Shown here piece by piece: positions 36,070-43,742 of a stretch of 64,000 nt of DNA (positions within the stretch are counted from its first letter, which is position 1; each line of letters opens with the position of its first letter). The stretch is from a bacterium (GTDB lineage Bacteria > Electryoneota > RPQS01): the NCBI GenBank assembly GCA_016703065.1, contig JADJCU010000005.1:124001-188000 (forward strand), read 5' to 3'. Under the pieces are notes generated by a model that had not been told where the DNA came from, ran no database searches, and saw nothing but the letters and a program-made list of their open reading frames with translations. A program made the position numbers and the translations under genes.

Positions 36070-37413
36070 ATGCGCTTCCTAACGACGGGCCTTATACTGC
36101 TCAGCTTTCTCGCAACGGCCCGTGCACAGGAGATTTCTGTGCCATTGGATTCTATCGGCAAGGTATTTGTCATAACGAGTGAACTCGAAAGCCGGCTGGG
36201 CCTGTTTCAAGAGTATCCGGAGTTTCTGGAAGCCAGGCTTTATCAAGCGAGCGACAGCGGTTACTACCTCGAGATTCTCGAGCGGAAAGACTCCTCGCAG
36301 GTGCGAACTCGGGTCCCAAAGACGGCAGAGGAAGTGGTTGACTTGCGTCACCGCGTCAGTTTGGCCATTTCTCAACGTGCTCCGGAATCGCTGTACAATC
36401 ATGAGGGCCGCGCAGGGTTGATCGTCAACAGCGCGATTCTCTCGGCAGGGTTTTACGGCTGGGCGATTCCTGTGGCAAGCAAGATGGATGGAACGGCCAG
36501 CGTAACAACCTACTTCTTTGTCACTGCGGCGGGCATCCTGGGTCCGGCGTTGGGTACGGATCGGATGGATATCACTCGCGCGACGGCAATGATGGACTTC
36601 TACGGCGGCTCGCGCGGAATTGCGCATGGAATCGCCGTCTACTACGCGCTGGACCCCAAAGAGGATCACGAGCGCGCTCCGTACGGTTGGGCCGTGGTCA
36701 CGAGTCTTGTTGAACGTGCCGCCCTCAACGCGTGGGCAACAAAATCTGGGATGACGGCGGGCAAAGCCGCAGTGATCGGCGTTGGCGGCGATTTCGGAAT
36801 CGGTCTCAGTGCGGCCCTCGCTTCCGGGTACGGCCTGTGGAATCGCGAGCATCAGCACGAAACCGGGATGATGATTCTTGCCGGTTCGACCGCAGGAATG
36901 GTGGCGGGTACGCAGCTTGCCGATCATGGACACTACACACGCGGCGATGGCTACGTGCTGCGCGGAATCGGCATTGTCGGGTGTGCGTTACCTGCAGCGA
37001 TTTGTGATGTGGCCGACCAAGACGGTCAGACTGCCGCAACTATGGCGGCGGCCGGGTCACTTGTTGGACTTGGAATCGGACATCGGCTCCTGCGTGATGT
37101 CGATTTCTCCTCATCGCAGGGCTTCACGGTGCTGTTCGCGGAGTTTGGCTTTGCGGCCCTGGCCATGACTCCAGTTCTGGCCAGCGCAGTGGACAACAGC
37201 GGACCCTATTCGCTCGCGGCGGCACTTAGTGGTACGGCGGGGTTCGCCTTAGGCTACGCAATCACGAGTAAGTCGGCACGCACGATCCACCAGTCAACAG
37301 AGCTCGATTTCGAGTTCAATCCGCTGCCCTTGGTGACGGAAACTCGCGATTCCATGGATCCGCTGCGGGACCACCGGGCGAAACAAGCCTTCGTGCTTAC
37401 CTACAGGTTCTGA
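36070..37413 (+). CDS. exported membrane protein of unknown function
   Basis: 447 residues. A signal peptide (MRFLTTGLILLSFLATARA) leads a polar domain of about 110 residues (ISVPLDSIGKVFVITSELE). After that the chain is Gly/Ala-rich with about ten hydrophobic stretches (AGLIVNSAILSAGFYGWAIP, FFVTAAGILGPALGTDRM, GVGGDFGIGLSAALASGYGL, VLRGIGIVGCALPAAICDVA). A short polar tail ends in YRF, and the final strand AKQAFVLTYRF resembles a beta-barrel closing strand. It could be an outer-membrane-associated protein with many glycine-rich helices or amphipathic strands. I do not recognise a family. Directly followed by a DinB gene (1-base gap). Confidence 0.75.
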   Translation: MRFLTTGLILLSFLATARAQEISVPLDSIGKVFVITSELESRLGLFQEYPEFLEARLYQASDSGYYLEILERKDSSQVRTRVPKTAEEVVDLRHRVSLAISQRAPESLYNHEGRAGLIVNSAILSAGFYGWAIPVASKMDGTASVTTYFFVTAAGILGPALGTDRMDITRATAMMDFYGGSRGIAHGIAVYYALDPKEDHERAPYGWAVVTSLVERAALNAWATKSGMTAGKAAVIGVGGDFGIGLSAALASGYGLWNREHQHETGMMILAGSTAGMVAGTQLADHGHYTRGDGYVLRGIGIVGCALPAAICDVADQDGQTAATMAAAGSLVGLGIGHRLLRDVDFSSSQGFTVLFAEFGFAALAMTPVLASAVDNSGPYSLAAALSGTAGFALGYAITSKSARTIHQSTELDFEFNPLPLVTETRDSMDPLRDHRAKQAFVLTYRF

Positions 37414-37414
37414 A

Positions 37415-37906
37415 ATGAACGAGCATTCATCCCTGCTGAAACAGATTCAGAGCGCATTTGACGGCCCGGCATGGCATGGTCCGGCCCTGCTCGAAGCGCT
37501 GGACGGCGTGGACGCACGAATAGCGAAGCGGCGTTGGGTCGATGGCGTTCATTCGATTTGGGAGATTGCGCTGCACACCGTGGCGTGGAAACGTGCCGTC
37601 GTAAAGTTTCTTGACGGCGCCGAAAAGATTGTCGTCGAAGATCAGGATAATTTTCCTGTCCCCGATGAAGGTGACGACGTGGAATGGGAGCATGTGCTGA
37701 ACGAATTACGAGTGGCGCAGGCTGAGTTTCTTACTACGGTCAGCCGGTTCAGAGTGGAGAAGCTCTACGAGCTTCCACCCGGGCGTGAATGGACTTACAA
37801 CACCTGGATCTTCGGAGTAATGAATCACGATCTCTACCACGCCGGGCAAGTCGCACTATTGCGCAAGGCCGCGCAGGTTGAGATGCAGGGGAGCAGGCTG
37901 ACATGA
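37415..37906 (+). CDS. DinB-family protein (pair 2, first)
   Basis: 163 residues, one base after the preceding stop. DinB-like helices: FDGPAWHGPALLEAL, GVHSIWEIALHTVAWKRAVV, WIFGVMNHDLYHAGQVALLRK. The conserved His positions are in IALHTV and HDLYHAGQ. It is closer to its downstream neighbour (SFDGDPATGENHFQPAV) than to pair 1, so two separate duplications occurred. Role unknown, probably metal-dependent. Confidence 0.87.
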   Translation: MNEHSSLLKQIQSAFDGPAWHGPALLEALDGVDARIAKRRWVDGVHSIWEIALHTVAWKRAVVKFLDGAEKIVVEDQDNFPVPDEGDDVEWEHVLNELRVAQAEFLTTVSRFRVEKLYELPPGREWTYNTWIFGVMNHDLYHAGQVALLRKAAQVEMQGSRLT

Positions 37907-38382
37907 GCGGCGCGCGGAGGTTGGCCGAGGAGATGCGATTTTCCTTTGACGGCGATCCGGCAACCGGTGAAAACCACTTTCAACCTGCGGTTCGACTGTT
38001 GCTCACGGACGTGGATAGTAAGAGAGCGCTGTTACGACCGCTTCCCGATGCGCATACAATTTGGGAGTTAGTGCTGCATTTGACAACGTGGAAACGGTAC
38101 ATCTCCGCGCGGCTCCGGGGCGAAACACCTGAAGTAACCGCTGAAATGGATTGGCAGAGTGTTGGCGATACGAACGAGGCCGCCTGGCAGCACGCGGTTA
38201 ATGACCTGTTTGCCGCGCAGGACGAGCTGTTGACTCTGGTCCGCAGCGTGACAGAAAGCGACCTGTATCAACCGGCCCGCGGTGGGACATTGCAGCGCTA
38301 TTCGTTCCTGAACGGCATCATGCAGCACGACAACTATCACGGCGGGCAGATTGCTATCTTGAAGAAGGCCCGGTTGGAGTGA
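37903..38382 (+). CDS. DinB-family protein (pair 2, second)
   Basis: 159 residues, overlapping its paralog by ATGA. Layout as before: AHTIWELVLHLTTWKRYISA, AAWQHAVNDLFAAQDELLTL, and FLNGIMQHDNYHGGQIAILKK. His in LHLTT and QHDNYHGGQ can form the metal triad. The tandem and overlapping order suggests that the two act together. Fourth DinB-family gene within 4.5 kb. Confidence 0.87.
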   Translation: MSGARRLAEEMRFSFDGDPATGENHFQPAVRLLLTDVDSKRALLRPLPDAHTIWELVLHLTTWKRYISARLRGETPEVTAEMDWQSVGDTNEAAWQHAVNDLFAAQDELLTLVRSVTESDLYQPARGGTLQRYSFLNGIMQHDNYHGGQIAILKKARLE

Positions 38383-38385
38383 ACT

Positions 38386-38670
38386 ATGCCTAACGAAGAG
38401 TATTTGACCACAGCGGAGGCTGCGAGGCTTTTGAAGGTAAGCCGCAGCACGGTTCAGCTCTTGGCGCGGGAAGGTCGCCTGCCGGCAATTCGTGTCGGCG
38501 TGCAATGGCGGATTCCGCACGAGGCTCCGGAGCTGTGGCTCTATAAACAGAAGCAGGCGGGCGGGAAACAGAGGGCATCCGCCAAAGCTGAGGGAGTAAA
38601 ACAAAAGCGCTCCGGATTTGACGATTTGGTGAAACTCGCCGCTCCTATCAAGCTGCGCAAGGTACAGTGA
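38386..38670 (+). CDS. excisionase-type helix-turn-helix protein
   Basis: 94 residues. The N-terminal half is an excisionase/MerR-like winged helix: YLTTAEAARLLKVSRSTVQL, LAREGRLPAIRVGVQWRIP. A Lys-rich linker and C-terminal GFDDLVKLAAPIKLRKVQ follow. Starts 3 bases after the DinB gene and ends 7 bases before a PIN-domain gene. A DNA-binding protein followed by a PIN nuclease is the order of many antitoxin-toxin pairs, but this HTH type is not the usual VapB class, so the pairing is inference. Confidence 0.85.
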   Translation: MPNEEYLTTAEAARLLKVSRSTVQLLAREGRLPAIRVGVQWRIPHEAPELWLYKQKQAGGKQRASAKAEGVKQKRSGFDDLVKLAAPIKLRKVQ

Positions 38671-38677
38671 GACGTTC

Positions 38678-39127
38678 ATGCTGAAGTGTATCGATACAAG
38701 CATCCTGCTTGCCGCCACCGACACGACACACCCGTTGCATGCTCGCGCGGTGAAATACCTTAAGGGCTGCGCTGCCGAGCCGTGGGTGACCTGCGTGTGC
38801 TACGAAAGCCTTGCTTCGTGGGCGGAACAGATTACATCGAGCGCCAATTGTGAGGCACCCCTCAAGCCGTCGGTAGTACAGGGAACGCTTGACGCGATGC
38901 TGAAACGGCGCGAGCCGCTGGTGCTATATGGTGACGAGCAGATTTTGAAGCGAGCACTCAAATTGGTTGCGAAGCACGCTGCGCTCCGCGATCGCGTGCC
39001 GGAGGCGCTAACTGCCGCGACTGCTCTCGCGCATGGAGTGAACACGCTGGTCACCTCCGAGTCCGCACCGTATCAGGCGATTCGCGAGTTGACGGTCGAG
39101 AATCCCTTTGAAACTCTTTTCGCCTGA
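38678..39127 (+). CDS. PIN-domain protein (possible VapC-like toxin)
   Basis: 149 residues. The PIN fold is seen in CIDTSILLAATDTTHPLHAR (first Asp, D6), CYESLASWAEQI (Glu43) and RVPEALTAATALAHGVNTLVTSE. In typical VapC enzymes the last two acidic positions are Asp in D-A-x-I-A-A and the final T-x-D; here they are Glu109 (PEALTAAT) and Glu128 (VTSE). PIN nucleases cut RNA with metal ions held by these acids, so activity may be altered but not excluded. Partner of the upstream HTH gene by position. Confidence 0.8.
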   Translation: MLKCIDTSILLAATDTTHPLHARAVKYLKGCAAEPWVTCVCYESLASWAEQITSSANCEAPLKPSVVQGTLDAMLKRREPLVLYGDEQILKRALKLVAKHAALRDRVPEALTAATALAHGVNTLVTSESAPYQAIRELTVENPFETLFA

Positions 39128-39135
39128 CACGTCCT

Positions 39136-39957
39136 GTGGCCAGTTGGTTTGAGGTGGCAGGGTATGGTTTTCAGGAGTTCTCTGCTGGCGGCGTGAGGAC
39201 ATTCGCTATTGTCGAAGGACGCGACTCGGGCTTTCCGGTCTTGCTCCTCCACGGCACACCGGGCGCATCGTTTGTATGGTCTACAACGATTCGCAGTCTT
39301 GGACGCGGTCGACGCATCATTGCACCGGACCTGCCGGGATGGGGAAGGTCACAGGAGCGACCGAAACGACACCAAGCAGCGCTGTCTCGCAACGGGTTGC
39401 GAGCCTGGGTATCTGAAGTTATCGCAGCTCAGCAGCTTGGGCAGTTTGATCTTGTTGGAAGGGGGGATGGTGCACTCCTTGCACTTGAACTGTTGCTTCA
39501 TACCGGGCCGCGGATCCGACGGCTTGGCCTGCTCAATCTTCCGTTGAAGATGAAGCCAAATCAAGCTATTCGCTGGCCTTGGCAACGCGCGGAGTGGCAG
39601 CGCAACAAATTAGAGGATTGGCTCGTTAAAGAGTCAGGGCTATCCAGGAATAGTCGCGAACAGGTCGGACCCTTGTTTAAGGAGCTGTTTGGCGGGGGCT
39701 GGTACGCGGAACGTTCTCCGGTGTTTCCAGTATCTGAGTTTGAGCGCGGATTAGAGGTGTACCGCGGCGCCTTGAGCAGGTTCGGTGGCGAAACGCTATT
39801 GGCTTGGGGCGCAGGAGCAAGCGGCTACGACGTTGAGCGATCAGGCCGTTTCTGTGACAATAGAACACCTTTGGTGTGGCCGGAATCGGCAAACTTCCCG
39901 ATGTGGGAGCAGCCACAACTGTATGAGTTCGCGATCAAGGACTTTTTAGGATCATGA
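39136..39957 (+). CDS. alpha/beta-hydrolase-fold protein with lost catalytic residues
   Basis: 273 residues from GTG 39136. The fold is clear: PVLLLHGTPGASFVWS (oxyanion HGTPG), RIIAPDLPGWGRSQ, QFDLVGRGDGALLALELLL, and the terminal region WPESANFPMWEQPQLYEFAI. The nucleophile motif GxSxG reads GRGDG, with Gly110 in place of Ser. The catalytic His, normally in GHFPxxExP, is Asn253 in SANFPMWEQP. So two of three catalytic residues are gone and hydrolase activity is unlikely. It may be a binding or regulatory protein. 8 bases after the PIN gene, same strand, probably co-transcribed. Confidence 0.85.
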   Translation: MASWFEVAGYGFQEFSAGGVRTFAIVEGRDSGFPVLLLHGTPGASFVWSTTIRSLGRGRRIIAPDLPGWGRSQERPKRHQAALSRNGLRAWVSEVIAAQQLGQFDLVGRGDGALLALELLLHTGPRIRRLGLLNLPLKMKPNQAIRWPWQRAEWQRNKLEDWLVKESGLSRNSREQVGPLFKELFGGGWYAERSPVFPVSEFERGLEVYRGALSRFGGETLLAWGAGASGYDVERSGRFCDNRTPLVWPESANFPMWEQPQLYEFAIKDFLGS

Positions 39958-40080
39958 TATTTCATCGTATTGACTATCGCGCGCTGACACAGCGCAATAC
40001 CGGTTCGACGGATCCTCCGCGCGGCGTGGGTGTTTTGTTGCCTTGAACCCATGAACTATTTACCGCAAAAGGAGGTTACG

Positions 40081-41430
40081 ATGTCGCATATTACGCCTCA
40101 GAACGTCCACGAGACGCTCTCGAAATACATGCTTGCCGACGGGTTTGATCTGGTCTTCGATCTTCAGAACTCTACGGGCAACACATTCATTGATTCGCGC
40201 CACAATCGCAAGTTTCTCGATTTCTTCAGTTTTTTCGCATCCAGCCCGGTTGGTTTCAATCACCCGCGCCTGAATTCGAAGGAGACGATCGAAAAGCTGG
40301 GGCGGATCGCAGTCAACAACATCACGAATTCTGACTTGTACACGGTCGAAATGGCCGAGTTCGTGGACACGTTTTTCAAGATCGCGATTCCTCCGACGTT
40401 CAAGCACTCCTTCTACGTCGCAGGCGGAGCGCTCGGTATTGAGAACGCCCTGAAGGCCGCAATGGACTGGAAGGTGCGAAAGAACTTCGCCAAGGGCTAT
40501 CGCCGCGAAATTGGCAACCAGGTGCTGCATTTTGAAGAGTGCTTCCACGGCCGCACCGGCTACACGATTTCCATGACGAATACGGCCGATCCGAACAAAT
40601 ACAAGTACTTCGCGAAGCTGGACTGGCCCCGCGTGATCAACCCGAAGTTGCGTTTTCCGCTGACGGAAGGTCATCTTGAAGAGGTGGAGCATAAGGAAAA
40701 ACTCGCGGTGGCGCAGATCAAGCGGCATTTCGTTGAGCGCGAGGACGAGATCTGCGCAATGATTATCGAACCAATTCAGGGCGAAGGCGGCGACAACCAC
40801 TTCCGTCCTGAATTCATGAAGTCGCTGCGCACTCTGGCCGACGAGAACGACGCGATGCTGATCTTCGATGAAGTTCAGACGGGTGTCGGTTTGACGGGCA
40901 AGATGTGGGCCTGGCAGCACGCCGGCGTGGAGCCGGACATGTTCTGTTTCGGCAAGAAAACGCAGGTGTGCGGCTTCATTGCTGGGCCGCGCATCGACGA
41001 AGTTGAAGACAACGTGTTTAACGTGTCGTCCCGCATCAACTCTACTTGGGGCGGCAATCTGGTGGACATGATGCGCTTCAAACTGTATCTTGATATCATC
41101 CACGACGAGAAGCTGGTGGATCACGCGGCGGTGACGGGCGAGAAGGCGCAGTTCATGCTGCAGAGGCTCGCCGACGAATATCCGACGATGATTACGAACG
41201 TGCGCGGACGCGGTCTGATGTGCGCGTTCGATTTGCCGACGACATCTCTGCGCAACCGTTTGGTCGATGCGTTATACGAGAACGGGCTGTGCATGCTGCC
41301 GTCGGGCACGCATGCGATTCGCTTCCGTCCGGCACTCAATATCTCCGAGGCTGAGGTGGCCGAGGGGGTGGAAGTCATCCGTAAGTGCACGGGTGAGATC
41401 CTCGATCAGGTGCATCTTCAACCTGCTTGA
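40081..41430 (+). CDS. lat: L-lysine 6-transaminase
   Basis: 449 residues from ATG 40081, which has an ideal AAGGAGGTTACG site. It is a class III PLP aminotransferase: DFFSFFASSPVGFNHPRL, SFYVAGGALGIENALKAAMD, FEECFHGRTGYTISMTNT, MIIEPIQGEGGDNHFRP, FDEVQTGVGLTGKMWAWQ, the PLP-Lys GKKTQVCGFIAG, and NSTWGGNLVDMMRFK. These match lysine 6-transaminase (Lat), which makes alpha-aminoadipate semialdehyde (cyclising to piperideine-6-carboxylate) from lysine and 2-oxoglutarate. An aldehyde dehydrogenase is encoded at 31649. The gene has its own terminator at 41471. Confidence 0.93.
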   Translation: MSHITPQNVHETLSKYMLADGFDLVFDLQNSTGNTFIDSRHNRKFLDFFSFFASSPVGFNHPRLNSKETIEKLGRIAVNNITNSDLYTVEMAEFVDTFFKIAIPPTFKHSFYVAGGALGIENALKAAMDWKVRKNFAKGYRREIGNQVLHFEECFHGRTGYTISMTNTADPNKYKYFAKLDWPRVINPKLRFPLTEGHLEEVEHKEKLAVAQIKRHFVEREDEICAMIIEPIQGEGGDNHFRPEFMKSLRTLADENDAMLIFDEVQTGVGLTGKMWAWQHAGVEPDMFCFGKKTQVCGFIAGPRIDEVEDNVFNVSSRINSTWGGNLVDMMRFKLYLDIIHDEKLVDHAAVTGEKAQFMLQRLADEYPTMITNVRGRGLMCAFDLPTTSLRNRLVDALYENGLCMLPSGTHAIRFRPALNISEAEVAEGVEVIRKCTGEILDQVHLQPA

Positions 41431-41470
41431 TCCGGGATTTGACAAATTCAGTTAGTTGGATTGCAGCAAC

Positions 41471-41515
41471 AGGCCGGGGGTTCCCCAACGGGAACCCCGG
41501 CCTTGACTTTTTTTC
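41471..41515 (+). terminator. terminator of lat
   Basis: A strong GC-rich stem ggccggggg-ttcc / ggaaccccggcc with loop ccaacg, followed by ttgacttttttt, lies 40 bases past the lat stop. The T-tract reaches to within a few bases of the rsmI start. Confidence 0.85.
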
Positions 41516-41518
41516 GAC

Positions 41519-42244
41519 GTGACTGACCATGCGCACGCGCAAATAGCGGCGGGTACGCTCGCCGTGGTGGCGACTCCGATTGGAAATCTCGGGGATATTT
41601 CACTGCGCGCTATTGAAACGTTGAAGTCGGTCGACGTTATTCTGTGCGAGGACACTCGTCATTCGAAGCGGCTGTTGGATCACTATCAGGTCCACGCGGT
41701 AACAACGAGCTACGGCGCGCATAACTTGAAGTCGAAACTTATTTGGGTGCTTGAGCAGCTTCGTCTCGGCAAGCGACTCGCGTTGATTAGCGACGCGGGC
41801 ACGCCGGGGATCAGCGATCCGGGGACGATGCTGGTTAGCGCGGCACTCGAAGCGGGCTTCACTGTACTGACAGTTCCGGGTCCCGCAGCTTTTGTTCCGG
41901 CGCTGGTGCTTTCGGGTCTGCGGACGGACAAATTCGTCTTTGAGGGGTTTCTGCCGCACAAAAAAGGGCGGCAAACCCGGTTGAAAGTTCTCGCGCTCGA
42001 ACCGCGCACCATTGTTCTGTACGAGAGCGTGCACCGGATTCAGAAGACGCTCGGCGAGCTTCGCGACTACTTGGGCGACCGCCGGGTCGCTGTCTGCCGC
42101 GAATTGACCAAGATTCATGAAGAGATCGTGCGCGGCACTCTGAGCGACGCCATCGAACATTTTCAGAAGCACGAACCGCGCGGCGAATTTGTGGTGGTGG
42201 TTGCGGGAACAGATGACCGCGTTCAAAACAGCGAGAACGAGTAG
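41519..42244 (+). CDS. rsmI: 16S rRNA (cytidine-1402-2'-O)-methyltransferase
   Basis: 241 residues. The tetrapyrrole-methylase fold of RsmI is evident: TLAVVATPIGNLGDISLRAI, VILCEDTRHSKRLLDHYQV, ALISDAGTPGISDPGTMLV, VPGPAAFVPALVLSGLRTDK, FEGFLPHKKGRQTRL, AVCRELTKIHEEIVRGTLSD. The 2'-O-methyl mark at C1402 fine-tunes the ribosomal P site. The GTG start at 41519 lies in the T-tract of the lat terminator and lacks a clear ribosome site. No better start is visible, because the catalytic motif begins by residue 12. Confidence 0.95.
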   Translation: MTDHAHAQIAAGTLAVVATPIGNLGDISLRAIETLKSVDVILCEDTRHSKRLLDHYQVHAVTTSYGAHNLKSKLIWVLEQLRLGKRLALISDAGTPGISDPGTMLVSAALEAGFTVLTVPGPAAFVPALVLSGLRTDKFVFEGFLPHKKGRQTRLKVLALEPRTIVLYESVHRIQKTLGELRDYLGDRRVAVCRELTKIHEEIVRGTLSDAIEHFQKHEPRGEFVVVVAGTDDRVQNSENE

Positions 42245-42303
42245 TCCGGCTGCAGCCCTTTCCCGCCTATTTCATATTTACTTCTTCATATTTCTGATAA
42301 TCC

Positions 42304-43113
42304 TTGCATCCCACTCTTTTCAAAATAGGTCCGTTCGCGCTGCATAGCTATGGCTTAATGCTGGCGCTGGCATTTGGGTTTGGAATCTGGATCGCTTCAA
42401 AGCGAGCGCCGAAGCGCGGCGTCGCGGGGCAAACGGTGATGGACGTGTCCGTTGCGGCGTTGCTGTTTGGTCTCGCCGGCGGACGTGTGGCCTATGTGAT
42501 CACGCACTGGGATGAATTTGAGGGCCGCCTGCTCGACATCGTTTCGCCGATTCAGAGCGACGGTACCATCGGGATTGCCGGGCTTGTGCTGTTAGGAGGA
42601 GTCGTGGCAGGGTTCGGCGGCGCGTTCTGGATGGCGCGCAGGCGCGATGCGAGCTTCTTGAACATGACGGATATCATGATTCCGTCGTTGGCGTTAGGGA
42701 TCGCATTTGGCCGCGTGGGCTGTTTCCTGAACGGCTGCTGTTTCGGCAACGTGTGCGACCTGCCGTGGGGCGTGGTATTTCCGGAATCGAGCCTCGCGGG
42801 TTCCATATATCCTCACCAGCACATTCACCCCACACAACTCTATGAAGCCTTGGCAATGCTCGGTCTATTTATCGTGCTCCTCTGGCGCGACCTGACGTCA
42901 TTGCGCGTGGGCGTCTTGACCGGCTGGTTCCTGCTCCTATATGGTGTGTGGCGATACTACGTCGAGGGGCTGCGGTGGTACGAAGAAGGCATGGTGTTTG
43001 GCAGCGTCGGTGATCACCGAATCACGTTTTCGCGAGTGATTTCACTGGCAATGGTCGTGGTGGGAGTGTACCTGATACGCCGCAAGACCGAAGCGCCGGC
43101 TCATGCTGATTAG
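42304..43113 (+). CDS. lgt: prolipoprotein diacylglyceryl transferase
   Basis: 269 residues, TTG start at 42304. About seven membrane helices. Motifs: FALHSYGLMLALAFGFGIWI, LLFGLAGGRVAYVI, and the Lgt signature AFGRVGCFLNGCCFGNVCDL, a cysteine-rich variant of GRxGNFxNxExxG seen in non-proteobacterial lineages. YPHQHIHPTQLYEALAMLG carries the catalytic His region. It transfers a diacylglyceryl group to the lipobox cysteine of the many lipoproteins in this genome. It overlaps tmk by 11 bases. Confidence 0.93.
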   Translation: MHPTLFKIGPFALHSYGLMLALAFGFGIWIASKRAPKRGVAGQTVMDVSVAALLFGLAGGRVAYVITHWDEFEGRLLDIVSPIQSDGTIGIAGLVLLGGVVAGFGGAFWMARRRDASFLNMTDIMIPSLALGIAFGRVGCFLNGCCFGNVCDLPWGVVFPESSLAGSIYPHQHIHPTQLYEALAMLGLFIVLLWRDLTSLRVGVLTGWFLLLYGVWRYYVEGLRWYEEGMVFGSVGDHRITFSRVISLAMVVVGVYLIRRKTEAPAHAD

Positions 43114-43726
43114 CTTTGAGGGAATCGATGGGTCAGGCAAGTCCACGCAACTTGCGCGGACAGTCGCCTGGCTGAAGTCGCTCGGATACGATGTGTTGTT
43201 GACCCGTGAGCCGGGGGGAACCGCAGCTGGCGAACAGATCCGGGCACAGCTGCTCGATCCGCGCAGCCATTTGTCGCCACGGGCAGAATTCTTGCTCTAT
43301 TCCGCATCCCGTGCCCAATTAGTCGACGAGGTCCTTCTGCCGCACCTCCGAAAGCCCAGGGCGATCGCACTTGTGGATAGATTTGCCGATTCATCGACGG
43401 TCTATCAGGGCGGCGGGCGTGAGTTGGGGATTGAAGAGGTCGAAGCGGTAAACATGTTCGTGACCGGGAACCTCTCGCCCGATCTAACGCTCTATTTGGA
43501 TGTGGACTACGCTACGTCCGTGTCGCGCCGCGAGCGCGCGGGCAGCGAGCCGGACCGTCTTGAACGCAGCCCCCGCGAGTTCTTCGAATCGGTTCGCGAG
43601 GCTTATTGGGAACTCTGTGAACGCCACGCTGCTCGGGTACGGAGAATAGACGCGAGTGGTGATGAAGATACCGTTTTTGCGCAGGTGCAGGCCGCGATTG
43701 CGGAGCGCCTGCCTGTGAAACCCTGA
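43103..43726 (+). CDS. tmk: thymidylate kinase
   Basis: 207 residues, overlapping the lgt stop. P-loop ISFEGIDGSGKSTQLAR (residues 3-19), TREPGGTAAGEQIRAQLL, the DRF motif ALVDRFADSSTVYQGGGREL, and the LID YATSVSRRERAGSEPDRLE. Phosphorylates dTMP to dTDP. The gene order lgt-tmk-ctp-tauE-purC lies on one strand with gaps of at most 72 bases, so they are probably one transcript. Confidence 0.96.
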   Translation: MLISFEGIDGSGKSTQLARTVAWLKSLGYDVLLTREPGGTAAGEQIRAQLLDPRSHLSPRAEFLLYSASRAQLVDEVLLPHLRKPRAIALVDRFADSSTVYQGGGRELGIEEVEAVNMFVTGNLSPDLTLYLDVDYATSVSRRERAGSEPDRLERSPREFFESVREAYWELCERHAARVRRIDASGDEDTVFAQVQAAIAERLPVKP

Positions 43727-43742
43727 AGGAAGTACGGAGAAG

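Noticed and set aside
40060..41124. 354-codon open frame opposite lat
   Set aside because: Lat shows all PLP-enzyme motifs; the antisense frame has His/Arg-rich random composition.
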